From Desulfobacterales bacterium (GTDB lineage: Bacteria; Desulfobacterota; Desulfobacteria; Desulfobacterales; Desulfosalsimonadaceae), in assembly GCA_007127175.1 (NCBI GenBank), contig SKZX01000339.1, positions 1 to 7,095 on the forward strand: 7,095 nucleotides of DNA, written 5' to 3'. Shown piece after piece: positions 1 to 5,627 of this stretch. The notes below the pieces were generated by a model. That model was not told the DNA's origin, did no database searches, and saw nothing but the letters and a program-made list of their open reading frames with translations. The position numbers and the translations under genes are program-made. The first letter of the stretch is position 1. Each line of letters starts with the position of its first letter.

Positions 1-156
1 TCGACTTTTCTTCCCCAGGTATGGGAGCAGTTGCCGGACAAACAATCCTTTATCGGGCATCTGTGCCTTAAAGCCGGACTGCCGCCGGATGAATGGAAAA
101 AAGGCGAGCTTGCGGTGCATGCCTATCGTGTTCAGTCCTTTGAGGAAAAGGATTGA
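1..156 (+). CDS. amrA: AmmeMemoRadiSam system protein A (AMMECR1 domain), C-terminal fragment
   Basis: Only the last 51 codons are in the window, in frame 1, ending with TGA at 154-156; the start lies upstream. The visible tail begins with TFLPQVWEQLPD, then HLCLKAGLPPDEW, and ends in an aromatic YRVQSFEE stretch. This is the typical C-terminal end of the AMMECR1 fold, as found in protein A of the AmmeMemoRadiSam system. In bacteria that family is usually encoded beside a Memo-like protein (AmrB) and a radical SAM protein (AmrS); its biochemical role is not settled. Those partners would have to lie to the left of the window. The radical SAM gene at 862-1818 is a different family (COG0731-like) on the opposite strand and should not be taken for AmrS. 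The next gene starts 3 nt after the stop, which suggests cotranscription. The family call is firm although the fragment is short. Confidence 0.85.
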   Translation, partial: STFLPQVWEQLPDKQSFIGHLCLKAGLPPDEWKKGELAVHAYRVQSFEEKD

Positions 157-159
157 CCC

Positions 160-705
160 ATGAAAAATGTGCTTTTTTTATTTCTTACAGCATTCATCCT
201 GACTGCAGGATTAACCGTCTCCGGCTGCGGTCCGTCAAAAGAAAAGCGCCTGATGGAGGTTACCGCCTACTGCGGGTGCGGAAGCTGCTGCGGCTGGCAC
301 AGGGGGACGTCCAAATGCCTGAGGCTCGATGTCTGGAACAAGACCATTTCTTCCGGACCCCAGAAAGGGCAGCCGTATTCCGGGCTGACCGCCTCCGGGA
401 CAAAGCCGCGCCAGCCAAGGCCGGGCCTGGTTTCTGTCGACAGCCTGCTGCAGCCATGGATGATTCCGGTCCGGATTGTTTTCTTCCCATGGCTGCTTCT
501 GCCCCGGGACGGAACCATTGCAGCAGATACCCGCTATTACCCGTTTGGAACGCGCATGTATGTGCCCGGGTACGGGTACGGTGTTGTCGAAGACAGGGGC
601 AGCGCGATCCAGGGGCATGGCATTATCGATGTCTATCACCGCTCCCATGGAAATGCGCTTCAATGGGGCAGGCAGCGCATTGAAGTGACGATTTACAGAG
701 ATTGA
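160..705 (+). CDS. 3D-domain lipoprotein (double-psi beta-barrel, MltA/YabE-like)
   Basis: This is a complete 181-aa protein. Residues 1-22 form a lipoprotein signal peptide: Lys2, a hydrophobic core, then lipobox V20-S21-G22 before Cys23. Gly rather than Asp follows the Cys, so outer-membrane sorting is likely. A cysteine-rich segment, TAYCGCGSCCGW (35-46; Cys38, 40, 43, 44), leads into the 3D domain. The three Asp that name the domain appear as D123 (TIAAD), D145 (VEDRG) and D157 (IIDVY), with YYPFGTRMYVPGYG at 127-140. Related barrels occur in lytic transglycosylases and Rpf/YabE-type wall proteins, so a periplasmic role near peptidoglycan is likely, but no activity can be proved. Residues 83-115 form a Pro- and hydrophobic-rich insert between the ASGT and GTIAAD motifs, longer than in compact 3D domains. 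The ATG at 160 is supported by AGGA at 149-152 and lies 3 nt after the preceding stop. Confidence 0.88.
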   Translation: MKNVLFLFLTAFILTAGLTVSGCGPSKEKRLMEVTAYCGCGSCCGWHRGTSKCLRLDVWNKTISSGPQKGQPYSGLTASGTKPRQPRPGLVSVDSLLQPWMIPVRIVFFPWLLLPRDGTIAADTRYYPFGTRMYVPGYGYGVVEDRGSAIQGHGIIDVYHRSHGNALQWGRQRIEVTIYRD

Positions 706-861
706 CGGCGCGACAGGAAGCGTTAAAAAAAGCCCATAGCTACCTGCGATTGCGCTGAGGGGTGGGTGGAAACTATGGACTTAATGGACACAGTGGACTT
801 AGTGGACAACAGGGATGAAGGTGCTTTAAATGCTTTGCAGCCGGCCGGGAAGTTGGTGCTC
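706..861. other. Convergent intergenic region, no clear terminator
   Basis: These 156 nt separate the end of the plus-strand lipoprotein gene from the end of the minus-strand radical SAM gene. Two convergent operons end here, so a bidirectional terminator is expected. The only homopolymer run is seven A at 724-730, which would read as a U-run for minus-strand transcripts, but no strong GC stem precedes it on that strand. A weak stem can be drawn around 740-769 on the plus strand, without a T-run. The main visible structure is the 9-nt tandem repeat at 775-810, listed separately. Confidence 0.5.
775..810. repeat. Four-copy 9-nt tandem repeat (RTGGAC-TTA/ACA)
   Basis: Four consecutive 9-mers are visible: ATGGACTTA, ATGGACACA, GTGGACTTA and GTGGACAAC. 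All share RTGGAC, and the trailing triplet alternates TTA / ACA / TTA / AAC. The array can also be read as two imperfect 18-19 nt units, 776-793 and 794-812. It lies between two convergent gene ends. The period is a multiple of 3, so a reading frame stays open across it, but I see no support for translation. Simple repeats of this kind can expand and contract by slippage. The function is unknown. Confidence 0.8.
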
Positions 862-1818
862 TCAGACCGAAGCCTCCGGGTTTTCCCTGCCGAGATAATA
901 GATGGTGGTACCGGATGCCCTTGACGTCACCCGGCCTTCAGCAACAAGCTTTTCAACAAGCCCGGCAACCCTTCCTTCATCGGCGTTCAATGCGCCTGCC
1001 ATATCACTGATCGTGCAGGGGCGCCGAAGCAGCATGTCCAACAGGTCCTGCTCATGCAGGCTGCGCTCAGCGACTTTCTCCTGGTGGTCCTTAAATTCAG
1101 CGATCACCTCGGCGTTTCCGCCGATTTTGAGAGCGATTGCCTCAAGTGTTTTCCGGTCGACCGCCATCGCAAAAGGCTCTGCAGGCGGCCTGACCGACGT
1201 GTTGAGGTGAACCCGGTCGGGCTTGATCCGGTCGACCATTGCCTTGAACTGATCAATGTGCACATCGGATGTATTCATGCTTTTGACCAGAAAAATTTCA
1301 AGCCATATTTCACCCGGAAAATCTTTTGAAAAGGACACCAGGCCGTCAACGAGACGGCTGAAGGAAATATCCGGATGGGGGCGGTTGATAGCCGCAAAGG
1401 TTTCCGCATCGGCAGCGTCGAGGGACGGCAGCACGATATCGGCGGCCTGAAGATCCTTTCGGACCTGCTGATCCCACAGCATCGACCCGTTGGTCAGAAC
1501 CGCAACCGGAATAGCTGTCATTTTTTTTATGCCCCTGATGATGTCGCCGGTTTCCATGTTGAGGGTGGGTTCCCCGGAGCCGCCCAGGGTAATATGATCG
1601 GCCCTTATGCCGCCTTCAAGCTTTTCCGCCAGGGCCTTGAAAATTGCATCAGACAGGCCGAAAGGACTTCTCTTCACAGTTGTTTCACGGGTTCGGCCGA
1701 TCTGGCAGTAAATGCAGTCAAAGCTGCAGATCTTGTAGGGCACCACGTCTATGCCCAAAGACATTCCCAACCGCCGTGATGCCACAGGCCCGTATATGAG
1801 CGACTTTTCGTTTTTCAT
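862..1818 (-). CDS. Radical SAM protein, COG0731 (TYW1-related) type, with C-terminal winged helix
   Basis: This is a complete 318-aa cytoplasmic protein. The N-terminus, IYGPVASRRLGMSLGIDVVP (8-27), is typical of the COG0731 Fe-S oxidoreductase group. The cluster-binding motif CSFDCIYC places the [4Fe-4S] ligands at Cys31, Cys35 and Cys38 (CxxxCxxC). LGGSGEPTLN (78-87) is the SAM-contacting GGxGEP motif, and LNTSVRPPAEP (205-215) is a conserved late-barrel motif of this family. Residues about 252-310 look like a winged helix-turn-helix: a DLLDMLLRRP helix, ISDMAGAL, then a basic wing ending GTTIYYLG. The relatives include the wyosine-synthesis enzyme TYW1, but bacterial members with an HTH tail have no assigned substrate. 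The gene lies 52 nt downstream of the glycosyltransferase in the same direction and is probably the last gene of that operon. The ATG at 1818 fits the family N-terminus; the upstream site is only purine-rich (GGTGG, then AAGAAG), so initiation may be modest or coupled. Confidence 0.88.
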   Translation of the reverse strand: MKNEKSLIYGPVASRRLGMSLGIDVVPYKICSFDCIYCQIGRTRETTVKRSPFGLSDAIFKALAEKLEGGIRADHITLGGSGEPTLNMETGDIIRGIKKMTAIPVAVLTNGSMLWDQQVRKDLQAADIVLPSLDAADAETFAAINRPHPDISFSRLVDGLVSFSKDFPGEIWLEIFLVKSMNTSDVHIDQFKAMVDRIKPDRVHLNTSVRPPAEPFAMAVDRKTLEAIALKIGGNAEVIAEFKDHQEKVAERSLHEQDLLDMLLRRPCTISDMAGALNADEGRVAGLVEKLVAEGRVTSRASGTTIYYLGRENPEASV

Positions 1819-1870
1819 CTTCTTTTTCCACCGGCCATTGAAAAAAACCTACAAACGCATTAAAACCGCA

Positions 1871-3157
1871 TTAATGCTTATCCTGGCCCGAAATGGACTC
1901 AGCAATGGCTTCAATCTTGCTGGACAACAGCTCCCATTCGGTTTTCAACCCGTGAACCAGGACTTCCCAGGCACCGACCAAGCCAGGCTGATCGCCGGAC
2001 GGCTTCAGCTCGCAGGTGGTCATCTGCTCGTACAGCGCTGAAAGCTTCCCGGTCATCTTCACCCGATCGAACCGGTGGGCCATGGATAGTGCATTTTGAG
2101 CCCATATAGGCTTTACATCCGGCTTCATGAAGAAACCGGCCATTGCATCGCTAAAATCCCCTGCAGAAGCATCGGCGGGCAGTAGCCGGCCGTTTTCATT
2201 GTCCGAAACGACTTCCCGAACACCCGGTGCGTCCAGCGCGATAACCGGCTTACCCGCAGCCATGGCCTCGGCCACAACAAGCCCCTGGGTTTCCGAAAGG
2301 GAAGAGAACACAAACAGGTCCATGGCGCAGTAGGCATCGATCAACTCGTTACCGGTTTTCTTTCCGGCCGCGATGAGGCGTTTGCCGAGATGATCATCAT
2401 CAAAGGATTTTTTGATCCGTTTAAGATCGGGGCCGTCGCCGACAACCAGAAAATGCGCCTTCTTGTTTTGTCCAAGGTACATTTTAACGGCTTCGCACAA
2501 AAAACCAAGGTTTTTTTCCGGGGCAAGCCGCCCGACATGGCCGATCAAATCGATGTTTTCCGGAATACCCATGGCTTTTCTGAAGCGTCTGCCATCCCCT
2601 TTTTGAAACGCGTCGCAATCGATGCCGGTTGGTATTACATAAACCGGTACGGTAACACCCCGGCTTCTAATCAGGTCTGCGATGCTCCTGCTTGGTGCAA
2701 TTACGCCGGTACAGCAATTGGCATAGGCCGTGGATAGCCGGGTTACAAAATTCTTCATTGTTTTTGAGGACAAAACATAATGGGTGTATTCCTCGTACAG
2801 GGTGTGATGGGTAAAAACGATGGGCAGTGACCTTCGGCCGGCAACCCGCATGGCGGCATCGCCAAGCAGATAGGGGTGATGACTGTGGATGATATCCGGG
2901 GTGAAGTCGTCCATTTTCTGGGCAATCAAAAACGGGGTCGGAATTCCGGCCGAAAAGTCACTCCCGTTAAAATTCTGGATGGCGGGCACCCTGAGGACAC
3001 GGGCTTGGTCTTCGTTCTCCGGCATACCGGGAAACGTGGGCGCCACAACCAGAACCGCATGCCCAAGGTTTCGCAGGTCTTGTTCAAAACAGGCAACAGA
3101 TTTGGCCACACCCCCCACGTGCGGCAGGTATGTATTGGTGAACATGCAGATGTTCAT
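1871..3157 (-). CDS. Glycosyltransferase family 4 protein (GT-B fold)
   Basis: This is a complete 428-aa cytoplasmic or membrane-peripheral enzyme that should transfer a sugar from an activated donor with retention of configuration. The N-terminal Rossmann domain opens with MNICMFTNTYLPHVGGVAKS, whose Gly15-Gly16 pair is the usual GT4 loop. IIHSHHPYLLGD (89-100) and FTHHTLYEEY (115-124) follow. The C-terminal donor-binding domain has HVGRLAPEKN (207-216), VVGDGPD (238-244) and the signature E289-x7-E297 (SETQGLVVAEA), then GKPVIALDAPG. The N-terminus resembles diacylglycerol glucosyltransferases and related lipid or mannosyl transferases, so a glycolipid acceptor is possible but not shown. 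Residues about 380-428 extend beyond the usual fold as a probable amphipathic helix. The ATG overlaps the stop of the upstream glycosidase-like gene by 4 nt (ATGA) and is preceded by GGAGG within that gene, so the two are translationally coupled. Confidence 0.9.
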   Translation of the reverse strand: MNICMFTNTYLPHVGGVAKSVACFEQDLRNLGHAVLVVAPTFPGMPENEDQARVLRVPAIQNFNGSDFSAGIPTPFLIAQKMDDFTPDIIHSHHPYLLGDAAMRVAGRRSLPIVFTHHTLYEEYTHYVLSSKTMKNFVTRLSTAYANCCTGVIAPSRSIADLIRSRGVTVPVYVIPTGIDCDAFQKGDGRRFRKAMGIPENIDLIGHVGRLAPEKNLGFLCEAVKMYLGQNKKAHFLVVGDGPDLKRIKKSFDDDHLGKRLIAAGKKTGNELIDAYCAMDLFVFSSLSETQGLVVAEAMAAGKPVIALDAPGVREVVSDNENGRLLPADASAGDFSDAMAGFFMKPDVKPIWAQNALSMAHRFDRVKMTGKLSALYEQMTTCELKPSGDQPGLVGAWEVLVHGLKTEWELLSSKIEAIAESISGQDKH

Positions 3158-5436
3158 ATTTTTTCGACCTCCGTCTCGAACCGGCCTTCCTTTTTACCCG
3201 TAAATGTTTGACCGCCAAAACCGGGAACCCGGATTTCTATACCCGGGGGACTTGACCGCCATTGGTGATCGATCTTGACCCCTGCACCACGGTCGGTTTT
3301 GAAAACGGACACGGATACGGGCCCGAAAGGGGTCGCGGTCGGGCCGAAGGAAACCGGCTCCCCCTTCCCCGCCTGATCGATCCATTCCGGAAATATACCT
3401 GAACCGATAACGAGTCTGTCCGGTTCTTCACGCACAAACATGTTACGGACCATCATCAAAAACTCGGCTGCGGCCCAGGCATGCTGGCCGTCACCCATGC
3501 ACCCGCCGCCGCTTAAGGGGTGAATCGCCTCCGGCCACTGGCCGGTAGGGGATGCCAGGTCAATGACCGTTTCAAACAGGCCGCGATACCGTGCATCGCC
3601 GCTTCGCAGCAGGGTCTGGGCAATGTCAAGGGTCAGGTAGGCATTGATGCCGGAATGAATCATATCCTGAAAAAATGCGCCTTTGTGAAAGCAGTTGGCC
3701 ATGAGAAAGTCGACGGTTTTCATGATCCGCGCATCCCCTGCTGGAAAAAGCTGGAGCGGGTAGTCGGCAACGAGCGACCCGATGGCCCCGGCATCCATTC
3801 GGCGATAGGGGGATGCCGGGATGCACCCACGGCTTTTTTCATAGGGAATGTTCTCAATTGTTCTAAATATCGATTTTTCAAAATTTGCGGCGTATTGTAC
3901 AAATGCATCGGCCTGTTTGGATGAATGGTGGCGCCTGAGGATGCCGGCGGCCGCCTTCAGCCCGGCCAATCCCCAGAAGTCATCCCAGAAATAATAATCA
4001 TTGGGGCCTAAATGTTCGGCCGAAAACCCCGCGGGAAGCATCCCTTCGTGGGGGAGCCCTTTCTTTTCCGGAACCCGTTTCCTCTCGATCCACGTACCCC
4101 CCTTGACGATAGCATCCAGCCACCGGGATGAAGGCCGCGCACCGCTGACATCGAGATATCGCGACATTGTCCAGAGCACCTGCCCGTTGGAATCCCACTC
4201 TCCCTGCTGGCTCTGAAAATATCCGCTCATCTTTCTCCTGCCGGGAAAGGTATCCAGCAACCGGAAGGACCGCTCAAGAAGATTGACCCCCAGCATGGCA
4301 TGGATCATCAGGCAGGCATCCCTGAACCAGAATCGAAAATAGGTATAGGGCCCGGGGACCGCATCGCCGGCGGAGAGGAGCAGCAGGGTCGACAGGGCGG
4401 TATCAAAGAGGTGATTGACCCGTCTGTCCGGTACGCTCAGTCGAGCGGCGCTGTGACGATGCGATTTCCAGCTTGAGGCAGAAGAAATCTGTACAGGCGC
4501 TTCGCGGGAAAGGTCCCGGGACAAGTCTGTTGATATAGTAATTTTCCGGGGTTGCGGGGATATTGGGAAAAAAGCGGCCGAGGTGGCCAGCCCGACGCCG
4601 CAGTGGATTTTCATGAGCGTTTCGGGCTGTTGCCACCGGTGGCGTACGTCTCCGTCATGGTAGCTGGAAAACAGAACCTTTTCTGGCATCCGGTCAAGGC
4701 ATACCCTGGTTTGGCGGTTAACCAGCCAATGACAGTCCTGGCCTTTTTCGGGTTGTTTATGAAACCGGATGTTTTCTATAAACTGAATGCCCTCCGGGTT
4801 GTATGGCCTCAGGGCAACGACGAGCCAACCGTTTTTTTCAGAGGATGCCTCAACTTCCATAAACGCATAATAACGGCCGTTCAATCGGTCTGCGCTGATT
4901 CGGGAGCCGAGCATCATACCTTCTTTTTCCAGGTGTGTATCCACTGACAGTGTTGGATCGAGCCCTATGGACTGGCACGCGTGTCCCATGCGGGAAGGAA
5001 TGAGCTGCGATCCATCGTGGGTGATAATCCAGCAGTCGATGGACCACCCGTCATACAATGGCGTCAAAAGGCCACGGGGGTCTACAATTGGATAGGCCGG
5101 CACATCCGGGGAGCCTACCGCTGTCCAGTTGCGGTGGGTCATGTTGACATGGGAAAAGGAAAACCCCCTGGGTATAAAGGAGGGGTCTTTGGGATTGAAC
5201 TGCTTTTCCACCCAGAACGGCCACACCCAGTCCAGGTTGTACTGGATCGCATGGGAATTGATCAATCCCCGTGCATGGAATACAATACCCGCCCTGAGCA
5301 GCTCGATGGGCTCCTGTACTTCGGACGGCTGGGCAAACCGTCGAACACGGGCAATGATATTCAGCGGGTCAACAATCCCGAATCGACGGGCTGCGCTTTT
5401 TATCAGAAATTTCCAGGGTAGAAACCGTGTAATCAT
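3154..5436 (-). CDS. Six-hairpin glycosidase-like protein (glucoamylase / glycogen-debranching-like)
   Basis: From the ATG at 5436 the product is 760 aa; the frame stays open to a TTG at 5514 (786 aa). I prefer the ATG. The extra 26 residues are low-complexity and Pro-rich, the TTG lies inside a repeated intergenic 12-mer, and family-like sequence begins at MITRFLPWKFLIKSAARRFG. An AGG lies just upstream of the ATG, though closer than ideal. Numbering from the ATG, residues about 1-330 form a probable beta-sandwich domain (e.g. LDWVWPFWVEKQF, HRNWTAVGSPDVP). About 340-680 form an all-helical (alpha/alpha)6 domain with TYFRFWFRDACL (365-376), GEWDSNGQVLW, HEGMLPAGF, DYYFWDDFWGLAGL (480-493) and TGQWPEAIHPL (631-641). 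Candidate acids are Glu464 (HEG), Glu413 (GEW) and Glu636 (PEA); the assignment is inferred from GH15-like folds. No signal peptide is seen, so it is likely cytoplasmic. The substrate is unknown. The gene is coupled to the downstream GT4 gene through ATGA. Confidence 0.75.
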   Translation of the reverse strand: MITRFLPWKFLIKSAARRFGIVDPLNIIARVRRFAQPSEVQEPIELLRAGIVFHARGLINSHAIQYNLDWVWPFWVEKQFNPKDPSFIPRGFSFSHVNMTHRNWTAVGSPDVPAYPIVDPRGLLTPLYDGWSIDCWIITHDGSQLIPSRMGHACQSIGLDPTLSVDTHLEKEGMMLGSRISADRLNGRYYAFMEVEASSEKNGWLVVALRPYNPEGIQFIENIRFHKQPEKGQDCHWLVNRQTRVCLDRMPEKVLFSSYHDGDVRHRWQQPETLMKIHCGVGLATSAAFFPISPQPRKITISTDLSRDLSREAPVQISSASSWKSHRHSAARLSVPDRRVNHLFDTALSTLLLLSAGDAVPGPYTYFRFWFRDACLMIHAMLGVNLLERSFRLLDTFPGRRKMSGYFQSQQGEWDSNGQVLWTMSRYLDVSGARPSSRWLDAIVKGGTWIERKRVPEKKGLPHEGMLPAGFSAEHLGPNDYYFWDDFWGLAGLKAAAGILRRHHSSKQADAFVQYAANFEKSIFRTIENIPYEKSRGCIPASPYRRMDAGAIGSLVADYPLQLFPAGDARIMKTVDFLMANCFHKGAFFQDMIHSGINAYLTLDIAQTLLRSGDARYRGLFETVIDLASPTGQWPEAIHPLSGGGCMGDGQHAWAAAEFLMMVRNMFVREEPDRLVIGSGIFPEWIDQAGKGEPVSFGPTATPFGPVSVSVFKTDRGAGVKIDHQWRSSPPGIEIRVPGFGGQTFTGKKEGRFETEVEKI

Positions 5437-5502
5437 ACCCCTAAAAATAATCTTAATTGGACATTTTTCAATCGCAGGCCCGTTGGCGCCATCGGGGGGT
5501 TC

Positions 5503-5514
5503 GGCAGGCGGCAA
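5503..5514. repeat. 12-bp direct repeat, copy 1 (GGCAGGCGGCAA)
   Basis: This is an exact match to the copy at 5580-5591, 77 nt to the right in the same orientation. It covers the possible TTG start of the longer glycosidase reading frame, since the minus strand here reads TTGCCGCCTGCC. Its reuse outside any coding frame suggests a site in the control region rather than an N-terminal coding sequence. The function is not known, and chance is possible. Confidence 0.6.
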
Positions 5515-5579
5515 ATAATTGTTGATAATCTCTTTATCGGCATCCTTCGATATGGTAAGAAATGATCATCAATCAATCT

Positions 5580-5591
5580 GGCAGGCGGCAA
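5580..5591. repeat. 12-bp direct repeat, copy 2 (GGCAGGCGGCAA)
   Basis: This exact second copy of the 12-mer at 5503-5514 lies 36 nt before the S1-protein start codon, in its probable 5' leader or just upstream of it. The two copies bracket a 65-nt AT-rich core where promoters are expected, an arrangement compatible with paired operator sites. Confidence 0.6.
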
Positions 5592-5627
5592 CAAGGCACC
5601 CATAAGACAATCAACCAGGAGCATCAA

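Larger units (their letters stand above)
5437..5627. promoter_or_regulatory. Divergent intergenic region with expected promoters
   Basis: This 191-nt gap separates the minus-strand glycosidase operon from the plus-strand S1 gene, so promoters for both are expected here. The centre (about 5512-5576) is AT-rich. I could not find a sigma70 pair that I trust: TTGATA (5522-5527) and a GATAAT (5524-5529) overlap each other and lack good partners. A short inverted repeat, GATAA-5 nt-TTATC (5524-5538), and an 8-bp palindrome ATGATCAT (5562-5569) are present. The AT-rich core is flanked by the 12-bp direct repeat listed separately. If the TTG at 5514 were the true start, the gap would shrink to 113 nt. 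Confidence 0.4.

Noticed and set aside
153..683. Long alternative frames over the lipoprotein gene (plus 153-683, minus 235-663)
   Set aside because: Their translations are rich in Arg, Pro and Cys with no domain pattern, while the 160-705 frame has a signal peptide, lipobox and 3D motifs.
706..770. Possible intrinsic terminator near the A-run at 724-730
   Set aside because: The stem CGC-8 nt-GCG (709-722) has only three Watson-Crick pairs plus wobbles and is followed by A, not T. No GC-rich stem precedes the T-run on the minus strand.
775..924. A 49-codon plus-strand reading frame starting in the 9-nt repeat (MDLMDTVDLVDN...)
   Set aside because: It has only a weak GGTGG upstream, runs 63 nt into the convergent radical SAM gene, and is open mainly because the repeat period is a multiple of three.
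862..1818. Radical SAM gene as the AmrS partner of the AMMECR1 protein
   Set aside because: The N-terminus and CxxxCxxC context match the COG0731/TYW1-like group, not the PflA-like AmrS family, and the gene is in a separate convergent operon.
1868..1877. Perfect 10-bp palindrome GCATTAATGC spanning the glycosyltransferase stop codon
   Set aside because: It is short, has no loop for a hairpin, and is plausible by chance; no related copy was seen nearby.
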